From positions 7,874,001 to 7,938,000 of the forward strand of contig NC_080672.1 in NCBI RefSeq assembly GCF_030247195.1: a DNA stretch of 64,000 nt. Direction: 5' to 3'. The stretch is from Topomyia yanbarensis. Taxonomy: Eukaryota; Arthropoda; Insecta; Diptera; Culicidae. The position numbers were made by a program, and so were the translations under genes. Below the pieces are notes generated by a model. It searched no databases and was not told where the DNA came from. It saw only the letters and a list, made by a program, of their open reading frames with translations. Below, one piece after another: positions 11,225-23,860 of the stretch; position 1 is the first letter of the stretch, and each line of letters opens with the position of its first letter.

Positions 11225-11960
11225 GCGTGATCAAACTAAACAACAATCGGACGTGTACGACGAAGTATCTTGTCTACGTACCCGCCTGGGAAGTAGAAAT
11301 TGATGGTGTAGTCTCCAACAAGGGCCTTTAATGCGAAGACGGGGTTGGCTTCTTGCAGAATCCTTTGCTTTAATCAGTGAAAATTCTAGTTTGCAAGCAA
11401 TTGCGTACAGCAAAGGTCGAGAAGTATCAGAGAACAATTTATTTTCAATCAGCCTCATTTCGAGTATTTCGCCGGATTGGCTCTTCCAAATTTTGTTCTT
11501 TTGAACGTGTCTCGTCTACCTGTATACATTTTTGTGCCGCGGGGCATGCCGTCATCATACAGGCCATACAGACATACAGCTACCCTTTGCTGAAATAAGG
11601 CACGGTGTAAAATGCGGAGAGAATCATGAAACATTTTCCTATTGTGAAGAGACTCTGCATGAACTCTCGACATATCCCGCATATAAATCATGCGGGGAAA
11701 AAACGAAGCATTTTTTTACGGAACACCCCGAGAAGACATGTTAAGGAGGACTACGCCCCCGGCCACAACTAATTTCTACACTCCAATGTTCACTAAGGAG
11801 CGAGAGTCTGACAATATCATGGAGGTAACATCTTGCAAGTTTTCTCGTAAAGGCCTGAGAGTGTCCCTTGATAGGTGCTGTTACAAAACCGAAGTAAGTG
11901 GCTCCTGGTCGCGGAAATCTAAGAAACTAGCAGGAATTTCTACATGAGACGTTGAAAACG
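11225..11960 (+). pseudogene. I-clade ORF1 (Gag-like, zinc-knuckle) relic
   Basis: ORF1 of I-clade elements encodes a nucleic-acid-binding particle protein with CCHC knuckles. Reading across frames, 11250-11340 gives TTKYLVYVPAWEVEIDGVV and 11377 onward gives VKILVCKQL. Around 11535-11600 VPRGMPSSYRPYRHTATLC matches the first knuckle, and 11608-11700 reads KCGENHETFSYCEE then ELSTYPAYKSCGE for the following knuckles, several cysteines being lost. TTPPATTNFYTP and SRKGLRVSLD mark the C-terminal part. The partner copy on the minus strand (36490-35920) preserves the same blocks. Stops and at least three frameshifts make it a pseudogene. Confidence 0.7.
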
Positions 11961-12214
11961 CCAGGTGTCCTTATATTTCATTTCCATCGTTTTCTCAGGT
12001 TTAACACAATGCATTTGGTTCACTTCAAACGTAGATCTTCTACAGTCGCCAGGGCCAAGAAAACACTATGGAGGAGCGTTTTTGGAGATCAGTATACCCT
12101 ATTATTTCAATCTAATTAACAAATATTAAAGTTGTCGCTTGTCAAGTCCGAATTGCAGGCAGACTTATCGGCATTATTTCCATATACATCGCCCCCCATC
12201 TGGTTCTAGAAGAC

Positions 12215-12737
12215 TGCAGCTAACACGGTGTGTCATGCGGTTGTCTTCACGATGATAACCGATCTATCTTACTGCATGATATTCGCGACAATTTCAACCT
12301 TGAATACGGTGGAAATGACGCAAATTCCTACACCATCACCGTGGCTAAGTGCGTTAGGTTTATCGTTAGAAGGTGAGATTTATGAAAGATTGCTTAGCTT
12401 CAACGAGTATTTCAGTATTTCTTGTAAGAGAACTCTTGAAAATTTGCAAAATTTCGTAGAACAAAGGAAGTGTAGGAATCCCAAAGGGATCAACAAGTCT
12501 TGGTTCAAGAGGATGGATAAGGGTAGTAACTTCATTCGGGTGATATCTCTGACCATGTCCAGTCATTATACTGTTATCGCGACATTAAACCTGTTGTCTG
12601 GTCATGCGTCTAGTGCCAGATCACCGTTAAACGAATCCCACCGGTCTCGTTCCAATTTGAGATATGCTGGCCATCCTCGATCTCCTTATATGTCTCTCAT
12701 ATACATATTTTTAAACATGATAGATATCCAAAGTTAG
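12215..12737 (+). pseudogene. I-clade ORF2 remnant: endonuclease scrap fused to C-terminal tail
   Basis: 12235-12330 reads GCLHDDNRSILLHDIRDNFN, the segment that follows the GDFNSHG motif of the AP-type endonuclease. At about 12370 it passes directly to the ORF2 C-terminal region: NEYFSISCKRTLENLQNF, KSWFKRMDKGSNFIRVIS, ending in SLIYIFLNMIDIQS before the stop at 12737. All of the reverse transcriptase and the RNase H-like domain (well over 2 kb in a full element) are therefore missing. The tail corresponds to that of the 53-56 kb copy (PWFKRMDVGRDFIRVMS). It is non-functional. Confidence 0.75.
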
Positions 12738-13460
12738 GTATCTCTTCCCTTTTGGTTAATATACAAACAGCTACCTGAAAATCTGGTCCCAAAAGAGTTC
12801 CCAGTGGATCCAAGGAGTCCAGTCGACGATCCGGCTCATGATGCCCTGACAGTGATCTTCCGTTTGCCAAAAAGCTGCAAGTTTAATTTTGTTGTCCGCC
12901 CTATCTTCACTTTTCCTTAGACGGTCAGTGTTACTTTGGTGTTGGAATCAATCTTTTTTTATAAAAAGCCGAATACTGTTTCTCCTTGTTTCAATTAATA
13001 ATCAAATAGTAGTTCTTGTTAAAAAATAAATTGTATATTTAGTCTTTAAAATTATTTCTTATAGCATCTTTTAGTCTAAATGAAATTGCAATTGTGTCAA
13101 AAAGTGTTCCCCTTTGTATTAATATAAAGAAATCCAAATTTCAAACAAATCCTAATTATTATCCCATATTTTCAAGAATTTTAAATTGAAAGGCAAAGCA
13201 ATTTGTATCTCAATAAAAAATATGAAATTGCTGTACATCGAGAACTTTGGACGCATGTATTTTGTGTGTGAAACATATAGGTTTGTTCGAAACGTTCGAG
13301 TGGGTAATTCCCCTCCCGGTTATTTTCGAGTGGGTAGTACTACCCACGTATTCCGCCGGCCCTGATTTTGGGATGGGAAGGAATGTTAGTTCAACACTTG
13401 TGACCACTGTGACCGAGGAATTCTCTGCATCATCCACAAGTGTCACAGGATGAGATTGGT

Positions 13461-14090
13461 TTTAGTAGGTAGGGAAATGAATCAGGATATATCTTGGTAG
13501 ATATTGTGATTTAGCTAAATACTCACGCGATTTGTCTTTTCATTTTAGAGCATTGTTTTCAGGAGTGCGACCTCCAGTAGAAATATGAATGCCGTTCGAA
13601 TAGGCAATTTTAATAATAATTCTTCTGCGGTTCGTTACATAAAAGGATAATGCCGCGTGGAATATAATAGAGATATCATCTATAGACAATATGATCTCAG
13701 CAATGTGTACGAAAGTCGCTCGCGATCAATTTCCGGTAATTCGAAACGAGCAATTTGAACTCAGAACAGCCGGCCATCGGGAGTATTGCTTCTTATTAAC
13801 ACTTCAATGATAATTTCCAAAGATTGCAGTACAAAACAAGCGTACAAAGAGTATAAAAGATATCTCAAATGAATGTGAAGAAATTCACTGCGAAATGTTA
13901 ATGACAAGTTGGCATCTCCACTCTCCTAATCAGACACGTTTCCATAATTGGGTTAAATACCAAATTTCAAACGACATGTTTGTTAATAAACACAACGAGA
14001 AGGGCTCTTGATCCATCGGCGGCCCAGAAGAAGAATGGATGGGAGAAGTGTAATACTGGCAAAGACCGAAATATTTTTCGGAATTTTCTG
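13461..14090. other. No recognised feature
   Basis: Non-coding in appearance; I see no repeat partner in the window. Confidence 0.4.
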
Positions 14091-14094
14091 CCCA

Positions 14095-14310
14095 AAAAAC
14101 TACAAGGTCATTTTTAACCGATTTCCAATTTTTTAAGTGTTCTGAAAAAAAGAAGAACTAATTTTTCTAACGGTGTTCTATATAATGTTATTTTGTTAAA
14201 AATACTATGCGGTTTTGGGAGAAAAATAGGAGAAAAACCATTTTTTGCGATTTTTTCGTGAAAAATATGAAGCAGTCTTAACAACTCCACAATACCACGT
14301 GTTTACAGCA
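14095..14310. repeat. Partial MITE copy related to the 18.1-18.95 kb element
   Basis: It shares gtcatttttaaccgatttcc, agtgttctg.aaa.aagaagaa, aaaaatact.tgcggttttggg and ttgcgattttttc.tgaaaa with the reverse complement of 18690-18545. It is an inverted, truncated family member with no coding capacity. Confidence 0.5.
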
Positions 14311-17300
14311 ACACGGAAAATCTAACCTGCCCTCAGCACAAAAATACTGATAAAAGAAAAACTCCTGTCAATCCACCTAGTGGTGCAAATGGGCCTTTCT
14401 CATTTCATTAAACTGTGATTTCATGAATGGTTCAATGTAATTGGTGGAATGTCTATGACATTCTTAGTACAGTTTGCACCTATATGCAATAGCTTGCCAA
14501 CCACGAACTTGATGTGCTGATGTATCTTTCATTTTAAGCTAAGTGCAAATCGTGCCAGCCAACTCTGAGAAACATAGAGCCTTCTTTTGAGAGCGGCCTT
14601 GTTCACCTACCAGAATTTCCGATTTTCGTACATAAACCAAAAAGGTAAACAAACAAATATAAGTTTATCAACTTTTACTTCCTCCCACTTCCCAATGCTA
14701 CTAATGCTGTCGCTGGTGGAAAAGTCCGACCGGCTGAAAACACAACAGCCGAGCTCTCCCGATGTTACAATTGGCTGCACGGAGTCTTTGTCAAACAAGT
14801 TTATTAAAAAAAATCGGCATCCGCGAAACTTCAGGATATGAAAGAATGGACTTTTCTCTTTCATTTGCTACCGATTGCAACATAATCGGTCGGGGGGTCT
14901 AGAAAAACTTTTCATTTCAAAGATTTTTGATTGGAAAATTAGGTTTTACCAGGATCGTTGTTGCCACTGGGTGGTACTATAGACATTCAAATAATACTAA
15001 AATTAAGAATCATATGAAAAGTTTTACTGTCTACAAGTTTGTGGAAAAATATAAATTGATATAAAATCATCCGAGAAAGTTATTAACATTTTATCAGTTT
15101 TCAGATCTGCACGGGGCCCATTGGTTAGAAAGTCGATTTGCAAGGACTCACAAAAAATTGTCGGATGTAGTAAAACAGTGTGTTCAGATGAATTTAATTT
15201 TTTACAAAGTCCCATTTTAAACGACAAAAATATATTTTCAGATTCCGTCGGTCAATTCGAGTCATTGTAACAAATGACGGATTTTATTGGTATTATTTTG
15301 ATTAAAAATCCTGTCATTCCTTTTCAATATTAAAGCGTAAACAAACTAGTTTCAGGCATATGTTTGATGACTTTTGAGGCAGATTCCATTCATCAGAATG
15401 TATCAATGTAGGGTTTCGCTTGCACTCAAATCGCATTTTTTTGTGAAATACATTTCACAGTCTTAGAAAAAGCATTGAAACCAAGTTTCATAATTTCCTT
15501 CGGAATTCTGAAACGTTACTAGCAGAACACGGATCACAACTAGAGATGGGCATACCGATTCATTTTGGTGAGTGAACCGTATCAGATTCACTCACTAAAA
15601 TGAATCGAATCTTTTGATCGATTCAGTGACTCGTACTTCTAAAAATGATTGTTTGTGATAAAACGAGAAAAAAATCCAGAGCTTTAAGAAAGAAATTTTA
15701 TTTGAAATAATTTTTATCGTGGTTTCATTTTCAATAATGGACTCAATTCATTTTATATTTCTCGAATACTATTAAAGAGAATGTTGACATTGGAGGTACG
15801 TATAGGCGTTTTAGCATAATTTCGAAAGGAGTAGGGTGAACCAACTACCGTTATTATTTGACAATCTCAACTTTAACTGTAACCGTTGGATTTGGTGAGA
15901 CTTCCCATTTAGACGCGATATCGTCAATACCTTTTCAGATGCTCCATCTAGCAGTAGTTGTGCCAATTTGGAACTATGAACAACATTCGATTGATTGATA
16001 GCAGCTCTTTTGTCAATATTTTATTCCGTGTAGATAAACAGTGTTCAATGTTTGTCATTCATCTTATTTCATTCGCTCTAAAGATTCATAATCATGACTC
16101 ATTCGGTTCTTGTTGGATGTCATTGGGCTCATAATAATTAGTCACTTTTTCCGCGAATCTCAGTTCTTTAAAAAAGTATCGCGGTTCATTCATCTGTGTA
16201 AAAGCTGTCAGAAATACAATTTCACAGAAGTGTAGAGCGAGAATATTCGACGAGTTCAAAGATTTCGGTAAAAGGTAAAGGGTATGTTGATTATGTGCAT
16301 GCAAATATTTTCCCTGACATTCGAACAAAGAACCTATCTCTGTTCTAATAAATAATTATAAGAAGCAACGGCTAAAGACCGCAAATTCAACCGAATTATA
16401 TCACGAGGTACAAACATTCACACAACGTGCAAAATCTAAACGATTTTCCCCCACAAAATACCGCGAATTGCGCATCAACGGAAACCGCCCCCCTTATTCG
16501 CTAGTTTAGCTCCACCTACCACGCGCCGCAGCAACAATACGATTTTTCTCAACGCTCATTGTCTCGAATGAGCAATTGTTACCATAAACCTAGCGTGTGT
16601 CGGGCGAATTTTCCGACCATTCTTCTCTCGACTCGATTCATCCATTCTCTCCTACGCTGAAAATACTCTTCCTTCTCTTCTTTCGCTCTTTTTCACCGTT
16701 ACCCACACAATACACACCAGCCAATTTCCATTGTACTGCGCCGCATGGCAACAGGAAAATCAACCCACTATAAAGAGAGCCGAAACTCATTGACAAAGAA
16801 AACATATTCAAAAGAAAAGCTTTCGCTCTCTAACCCTCACAAAACAATCTCATCAAAACAAGTCACGTGGTCGAATTGTAACAATAGCTCTCACCGGTGC
16901 GGTGTTTCGATTGAAAACGGTTATTTCTACCATATGGTACAGTATGGTATGGCTCCCGACACGGCAGTGAAAAACTGGGGAAGAGATTTTCCTTCTCAGC
17001 AGGCGCCGAACAATGACTGATGCAGTGAGCTGCCAACGTAAAAGACGAGCAACGCGCACGTGGACCGATGATGATCATTGTCTGTGCAGTGATTCGTGAT
17101 TTTTCTCTTTGTCTTTAGCCTCTCCTCTTTTGTTTTCGATCTTTCGGTGTTCGCATCTCATTACCATGGACGACGTAGCGTGGCGAACCCCTTTCCATTC
17201 TGTGATTCGCTTTGAATTTTCCCCAAGAGACAATTTGTGTAAATTTACTCATCGTGTCGCTTTTCCTCTGGGATAACAGAAGCAGGCGGGGTGAGCATTT

Positions 17301-18070
17301 TTGATTCGAGGTTGGTGACGGCAATCTTTTTTGGCAACCGTTATGCCTAGGGTTGGGGAGGGTAAACTTTTCTCAGGTTAAATATCACAGTGAATCTCGT
17401 TAACGATAATTATTAAGTAAAGCCCTTCTCCACCCCTGTTCGATCAGGTCTCATTAACAAGATGACAGTGCACAATTGTTTATCTTGCTTCTTTTTCACT
17501 GTGCCCATTGAAAGCGGGAAAACTTCAAACGATTCAGTGGCAGCCAGACAAGGCAGAGTTTGTTTAGGGAGCAAGTTTTTGGCAAAAGTAAACAAAAGCC
17601 AAAAGCGCAGATATCATTGTAGCCGGTGTGACAGCGCGAAATGATGGAAGGAGAGAAAAAACGTGAACGGATGCTGCCGATGATACAATTTGTTTATCTT
17701 ATCTCTTCGGTGAACTTAATGGAGTGCCGTACATTTGGTACTGATTCAGCTAATGCGTTTGTCGACTGAATGTTGCATTTTTTTTTTAATTTTTCATGGC
17801 GGTAATGAATTGTTGTTTCTTATCAAGAAATAGTAATTCCATGGTGGCAATTTTTAATTAGCTGGAAAACAATTAGTTTGCAAATAACCATATAAATTAG
17901 TTTATAATTCAGTAGTCCGAATTATAAATCATTATTTTGCCATTTTCTTCAGTAAAACTAAAATAAAATCTACTTGATGTTCCTTTATTCATACTTAGCG
18001 AACTATAGAGCTCACAAAAATGTAATTATGCAAACTGTTGATATGGAACTAGATCAGGTATTGAATGTGT
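14311..18070. other. 3.7 kb without a recognised gene
   Basis: The phrase aatccacctagtggtgcaa at about 14370 is a dispersed repeat motif. At 15557-15576 and 15587-15606 lies a 20-bp hairpin with one mismatch (gattcattttggtgagtgaa) beginning just after tagagatgggcat. The stretch 16440-17650 is less AT-rich and non-repetitive in this window. Overlapping frames there (16745-17020, 16853-17059, 17115-17324) lie on both strands and show no domain, so I do not call a gene. It could be host non-coding DNA. Confidence 0.4.
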
Positions 18071-18077
18071 ACGATAA

Positions 18078-18951
18078 AACGGTGCTACAAAATAAAAAAA
18101 ATGAATATACTTTTAAGATGGTCTAGAGGTTGTAGATCTCGTCAAATACAACACAAAGCCACGTTTGATTAATTTAATATACCCTCAAAATCTTGATTTA
18201 TAGCAAAAATATCATTTTTCAGAATTCTCAGCACGAAAAAAATTTCTAAGCGGTTATTTTTCAACAGCTTTTTAATTCTCAAAGTGTTTTGGGAGTATTT
18301 GTGTGAACTTTAAGCTTGAAATTGGAAAAAAAAAAACGGAAGGTATAATTACAGCATCTTATGATGCGAGACAATACCTCACAAACCCCTTAAGAATTAA
18401 TGTGAGCAAGTTTCTAATTTGGAAAATAATTACTAACTCTACCATTTTTCAACCGATTTTGATGTTAAATAGGTCGTTGTATGCGAAGTTGAATGCTCTC
18501 TCTAAATTTTTATTAAATCAAAGACGCTTCTTTAGAAGAATGTTGAGTAATTTTCATGAAAAAATCGCAAAATTATGGTAGTTTTCATATTGTCGACCCA
18601 AAACCGCAAAGTATTTTTGACAAAAGAACATAACATAGCATATGTTTCTTCTTCTTTCCAGAACACTCAAAATAGTTAAAACCGGTTGAAAAATTACCGC
18701 GTAGATATTTTTTGAATACCGAAAGTGCCGAAAATAGATTTTTTGCCATAAATCAAGTTTATGAGAGTATACAACTTTTTTAAAACATTGTCTTGTGTTG
18801 CATTTAGCGTAAATCTACAACCTATACTAGGTCATTTGAAAAGTACAAAATCACTGTACTACCCATGATCGCATATTTGTCCCGTTTTCTATGAGATTTC
18901 CTATCTTTATGGGACTGATTTGTGATCATGGGCAGTGTAGCACCGTATAAT
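18078..18951. mobile_element. MITE with long terminal inverted repeats
   Basis: The left end starts near acggtgctaca (18079); the right end is its complement, tgtagcaccgt (about 18935-18945). Inside, gaggttgtaga, caacacaa, cttgattta.agcaaaaa and cggt.atttttcaac.g recur inverted on the right, giving arms of about 220 bp at moderate identity. A small nested inverted repeat (acccatgatcgcatatttgt at about 18859 against tgtgatcatgggcagtgta at about 18921) sits at the right end. There is no transposase frame. A related fragment lies at 14095-14310. Confidence 0.65.
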
Positions 18952-19125
18952 TGAGAGCTGTAGTAAAAATTGGGGATTTGGGGACGGATTTGTTGGAAAA
19001 GATAAATTTTAAATAATCAGGAGAAGCTAAAACCTGAATTTTTGGATTTCTGGAGAATGTTTGCGAAAGGAAACGTCTTTTTCCTCTGATCTTATTATAA
19101 CTATAAATAAAGGAAGTATTATAAA

Positions 19126-19680
19126 GGGTGTTACGATCAAAAATTGGTCAACTTCAATTTGACGCATTTATTTCCTTCGTCCCTCAAAAAACGGGCAAAC
19201 CCCACATTTTAAAGATGTATGTATGCAGCATTATGCGTACTTTTTGGTTTTGCTATTTGCTCTTCAGTTGTAAAAATGGTTTCGAAGTAAGAGGAGCAAG
19301 AGAGCAACATTTTTCTCGCGCATTGCGAAAATTCAAACTACTCGCATGACAAGTTGGCGAAATGGTTGAATGTGGCCAAATCAACCGTCACCAACGTTGC
19401 AAAAGTGTTCGGAAAACGTTTGTCGGCAGCCTGGAAGACTGGATTGGGAACCCCAACTTCTCCGTCCGAGATGTTACACACAAGCTCGGGTTGTCATATA
19501 CAATAGTGCATCGAAATGCAGAAAAGCTTGATAGTCGACTTACAAGAGGGTGGTGAATCCAAATTGCGTCGATAAGCATAACAAGTCAGCCAGAGCATGA
19601 TCACGGAAATTGTACATGAAGATGCTGACGAAGATTGATTGCGTGGATGACGACACCTATATCAAAGCGTATCGTCCGTT
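19126..19680 (+). pseudogene. Tc1/mariner-type transposase relic, broken by a TA microsatellite
   Basis: The start, gggtgttacgatcaaaaatt (19126-19145), resembles a mariner-type terminal repeat. The coding remains are split over frames. NYSHDKLAKWLNVAKSTVTN and VFGKRLSAAWKTGLG (about 19340-19450) form the first helix-turn-helix. PNFSVRDVTHKLGLSYTIVH (about 19450-19515) forms the second. [16 protein letters not shown] (19619-19667) looks like the region of the first catalytic Asp of the D37-type group. The match stops at the TA repeat, and I could not find a convincing continuation after 19927. A second terminal repeat was not seen. Confidence 0.65.
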
Positions 19681-19681
19681 C

Positions 19682-19929
<248 letters not shown>

Positions 19930-20477
19930 GGCCAACGAATGCAGCAGCTCGATGGATAGCAGCAGTTTATTTGGTTTACTGATTCCAAGACTTTCTGTCT
20001 GCTGTAAGAGCGTACTATTCTTATAATATTATACACAAACAGGGTTGCCAGAACCTCAATGGTGCTGGTTCTAATAATAATATTGTTTCTAGCATTCATG
20101 TCATGATTATGATATAGGAACCCACCATCAGTGCATGGAATATTCCGCTGGCTGAAGATGCTTTTAACAGCACAGATAAAATTAAGTTACCCACCAACAT
20201 TCACATTAACGCTCTTTGAAGGGCCAAAATGGGGCGGATCCATAAACAGAGTCAGTTATGCGCCTTCGGATTGCAGAGGAATTTCGTTCCAACGAAAAGA
20301 TCCAGCTAATTGCATAACTCAATTTCCAATACTTGTTACTACCTGATGGTTTGTGTGAGAAGGGCGCCACTTGACAGGTAAGAATGTTCTCAGAAACAGC
20401 ATCATTCCGAAGAATTATGCGCTCAATGGGAGCATTTTTATTTTGTTACTAGAGGCTGGCGAACCACGACATCTAGT

Positions 20478-21790
20478 TCAAGTTGCAACTTGAACGATGC
20501 CCTGATGCTGTAATGGAAACATAATGTTGATGCGTAATGCTCGTGGTGCGACGTTTATGTTAATTTGTTCCAAAATAGCAGGGGCACCTAAACGAACTTG
20601 CAAACTGTCAGCGATGAACAATGCTCTTGCTGTACTCTTTCTAACATACAGGGGCTCCAGTTGAATCAGCTGACACCGATTTCCATAGCTAGGTAGACGG
20701 ACAGGATCTCTCCACGATAATCTACGGAGTGCGAAACGTAAAAAGCGACGCTGCACAGAGCAGTAACTGGGGTCGAATCCTCGCCAAAATTATTCGCTGC
20801 TGATGTTATTCTACCCTAAGATGAATTAAAAATAGACAATTACTAGTTTTTGGAACAATTTCGCATCAATTCACCTACCAGTGCAGAGGTCAGTTTTCTA
20901 TATCATTTCAAATACTAATAATTTCTAGGTGATCTTTGTAAATAGATTTGTTTTCCCAGTTGCATAAACAGACTGTCAGTTGAAAAATGAGAGGGTAAGG
21001 GACGTCTGTGAACGTGTTCATAGAGTTATATATTTCCAAACATAGTATTTAGCCCCACAGCATTTCGGTGTTCCTCAAATTGGTAAAAAATTTAATACTT
21101 TCAACTCGCTTGGAATTTGTGGAACGGACAAGATCCACAAATTCCAATAATTTTGCCACGTTATACAGTAGGATTTTAGGTATATAAAAAAATATAACGA
21201 AATAAAGAAATCCAAAGAAATTTTTTTTGGTTATTGACCAAGAATTTGTTCGAGTTACTCTACTGTGTTCTGTATGCTTTCAATTCTCTCAACGCCGTTA
21301 GTGTAGTTTGGGCTCCACACTTCAAGGCAATATTCTCGGATTGATCGGGATGAAGAGCAGTATATCGATTTAAGACAATAAACATCCGTAAAACTTTAGG
21401 CTATCTAAAGACGCATCCCAGTACTCGAGACGCTTTACTAACTGCATAGGATATGTGCTGTTTAAACGTAAGTTGAGAGTCCCGAATTACTCCCAGGTCC
21501 TTAACGTGATTGACGCGTTCGATTTCTGTTTCTAGTAGATGGTAGTTAAAATAGATCGAATCCTTTTTCCGTGAAAGTGATATTACGGAAAACTTCTTCG
21601 GGTTTACATACATGCGGTACACTATACCAGTCAGCAAAGACTTGAAGCTGCTGTTGGAAAAATCTGCAATCTTCAATTGAACGAATTAGACGGAAAATCT
21701 TGAGACCATCCGCGAAGGACAATCATGCAGTCTTCAGAATTAGATGGACATCATTGAAGTAAATCAAAAACATCAATGGTATTATGTAGC
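20478..21790 (-). pseudogene. CR1/L2-like non-LTR reverse transcriptase fragment with an internal insertion
   Basis: On the minus strand, around 21790-21680 reads FLIYFNDVHLILKTA and FADGLKIFRLI, so the catalytic FADD has become FADG. EDCRFFQQQLQVFADW and NPKKFSVISLSRKK follow (21676 onward), then VKDLGVIRDSQLTFKQHISY and KASRVLGCVFR. The match to RIESIQ near 21280 resumes as MQRRFLRFALRRLSWRDPVR at 20756, so about 480 bp (20760-21240) was inserted between adjacent codons. The C-terminal part runs to about 20478. It parallels the better copy at 37-41 kb, whose equivalent reads QRKFIRFALRRLPWRDPLN. Stops and frameshifts make it inactive. Confidence 0.8.
20760..21240. mobile_element. Unclassified insertion splitting the CR1-like fragment
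   Basis: Inferred from the broken alignment of the surrounding reverse transcriptase. The insert is AT-rich and non-coding. Its edges carry agtaactggggtcgaa (near 20761) and, inverted on the right, ttcgagttact, a weak terminal inverted repeat. The exact boundaries and type are uncertain. Confidence 0.4.
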
Positions 21791-22129
21791 TTCCTTGAGG
21801 CATTCCTGGAAGTGAAAATAGGGGCCTAGCAATCTCCTATGACATGTAACGTTGAGGGCGCGTCTTCGATCGTAAGTGGAGCCCTACGTTCTACAGCCAA
21901 TAGCTCGTTGAGTAGTTGTGCGACCTGATAGATCTCTTCTTGTCACTGCTATTGCAGATTATCTTTCTGCCTTTGAGGAGCTTGGGATTTGCGGGATACA
22001 TGTTGGTTCTCTGGGTCCACGTCGACGAGATCTGAGTCATCCTCGCAATTTTCCATGTGCTCTATCCCCTGCTGTACGCCTCGGAAGACTTCTTGCTTTC
22101 CAAGTCTCCCATAGTTCTGCTCCAGACAA

Positions 22130-22765
22130 TTCAGCTGATATTTCGCTACTCCTCAAGCTTCTGCAGGAGTATTTCGAGTTTCCTTGTATCGCATCGCTTA
22201 CTTGAGTCCCCTTTCCGAAACAGTGACGTCAGGCGTTGGACTGTGCTGCGAGCGATTCTCACTGATCTCTTGGGTCTCCGGGGCACCTTTTGATATGAGG
22301 ATTGCAGTGTTTGATTTGAATTTAAACACACTTGAACATCCCGGGCACGACCTTTTTATTTCTTCAACAGGCTAGCTCACATCAACGCACGAGAAATGAT
22401 ACCAAGAATAGCTTTCGTCACACTGTTCCATCCTATGGCATAATCGGCAGCTATTATTTCGACTCTTGCGAACGCAACGCGGAGCGTTTCGCATAACAAA
22501 GTTGCTGTTTTATTTAATCTTTATATAGGCTGGTTTTGTATTCGTTTTGTTCGGCGCTCTCATTTGCACTTTAGGAATGGCTCCTTTCCAATACATTTTC
22601 TTTTGTTGACGATTTTTCTGGATGGTAAAACAACTTCGACAGCGGTACTGCGACGCCAGCTGAGATCTAGAAGCGGTCTGGGCGACATTCTACAACTGAT
22701 TCGGAATGTCCAGATGAGCAGAATTGTTGACGTTGTTCGTATCCGTTTCGCTAGAGTTTTCACTC
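22130..22765 (-). pseudogene. PHD-finger Gag-like relic (BEL/Pao-type, or a non-LTR ORF1)
   Basis: The minus strand starts near 22763 with MSENSSETDTNNVNNSAHLD. Around 22480-22370 it reads CRLCHRMEQCDESYSWYHFS, CVDVS and, after a stop, VEEIKRSCPGC. This is a Cys4-His-Cys3 PHD-type finger with most ligands present. Downstream (22331-22146) a basic segment PKRSVRIARSTVQRLTSLF and LEILLQKLEE resembles a helical coiled-coil region. PHD finger plus coiled coil is the usual start of BEL/Pao Gag proteins in mosquitoes; some CR1-type ORF1 proteins also carry PHD fingers. I saw no LTRs, protease or integrase nearby. Stops and frameshifts are present. Confidence 0.55.
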
Positions 22766-23099
22766 ATAATCGGCAGTGAGGTACATGCCACCACATAATT
22801 TGGGCCAGCTCTGATATAAGATGTAACTCTCTGCTCAGACGGTATTACGCATGAGTTGGCAAACTGGCTCGCGCCCAATAAGCTCTGACCGTCGTTATCT
22901 AATCAGAAAATCGTTCATGGGTCTCCTCCGACGATTGAAACTCCAAGTGACTTGGTGCATGCGTCTAGAGGAACACCTACCGAACTCAACGAAACTAATA
23001 GACTAAAAAAGATACTTTCGAAATCGAAAGACTGCTAATGTAATGATGAATACTCCTCTGACGAAGATGTAGTACTCAACTTTCTTTTTGACACACATT

Positions 23100-23860
23100 T
23101 TCTAGGGTTTAAGGAGCTATTACCGATGACTGCCTCTGAGTTATTTTCAGGTTGTTTTGACTCTTGGGCCTTTGCTCGAAGAATTGTGACAACCGAAACA
23201 ATCAAATGGGCGATTGCAAGTTTTGCTGCGTAGAAGTCTCCTGGAATAGATGAAATCGTTCCAGTTTTATTTCAAAGAGGTATGCATACTTCAAACATAT
23301 TTTGGAAAAAAAGTTCTTACTTGTAGTCTTGCAACAGGATACATACCATTAACGTAGCAAGAAAAAACTTAATCCCAAATGTAACAGGGTTATTTATGAG
23401 GAACGTTTAATCGACCTCTACATTCGGGATGTTATACTGGGCCTACACCCGCTACATACAATACAACATGTATATCAGCAGGTGAAGTCTACTACCACCC
23501 TGTTACACAATGCTGTCTACAACATTGAAAAAGCTTTTTCGCAAATGCAATCAACCGTAGGAGTTTTGCTTCATATTGAAGGTGTATTTCAAATCCATTT
23601 TGCAGGCAGCACAAGATCGAGGTACTTTCATGTATCATAAACTGCATACACGCAAAGCTTAGCAAACGATATCTGTGCTCATCGTTAAGACAAGTAGAGA
23701 TAAGGAAACTGAGTGTCTGCGGATGTCCTCAAGGTGGTGTGCTGTCACCACTTCTATGGTACCTTGTCGCCGATGGCTTGTCGAGTCGAACTCAAATCGA
23801 AGCACTTGCTATTTCAAATGCTATCTATCTTATCTGAAAAAGATTTTTTTTTATTAGTAG
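23100..23860 (+). pseudogene. LOA/R1-like non-LTR reverse transcriptase fragment
   Basis: Across frames: TTETIKWAIASFAA and KSPGIDEIVPVLFQ (23195-23278; usual form KSPGPDGI.PVLLQ), ERLIDLYIRDVILGLHPLHT with HVYQQVKSTTTLLHNAVYNI (23400-23520), and VGVLLHIEGVF in the place of motif A (usual LDIEGAF). CPQGGVLSPLLWYLVADGLS (about 23728-23790) is motif B'. The catalytic YADD region is lost just after. The phrase order matches LOA-type elements of mosquitoes. At least three frame changes and stops; 5' and 3' truncated. Confidence 0.7.

Larger units (their letters stand above)
10540..13460 (+). mobile_element. I-clade non-LTR retroposon, internally deleted (left copy of an inverted pair)
   Basis: This is a plus-strand I-clade element that has lost its reverse transcriptase. 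In order it holds a 5' region (10540-11220), an ORF1 relic, an endonuclease scrap joined to the ORF2 C-terminus, and a 3' region to about 13460. The same blocks occur in the same element order on the minus strand at 37130-33650. The 3' region contains a perfect 18-bp palindrome, gtgggtagtactacccac (13330-13347), shared with the partner near 33755. Both copies carry independent frame-breaking changes, so both are old. Confidence 0.8.

Noticed and set aside
11231..11458. Minus-strand frame with a conserved FPGGYVDKILRRTR stretch shared with the plus strand near 36440
   Set aside because: It lies opposite the I-clade ORF1 segment (YLVYVPAWEVEI). The conservation is explained by the ORF1 coding strand.
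16745..17020. 91-codon frame starting MATGKSTHYKESRN
   Set aside because: It has no homology that I recognise, overlaps minus-strand frames, and lacks supporting splice or start context.
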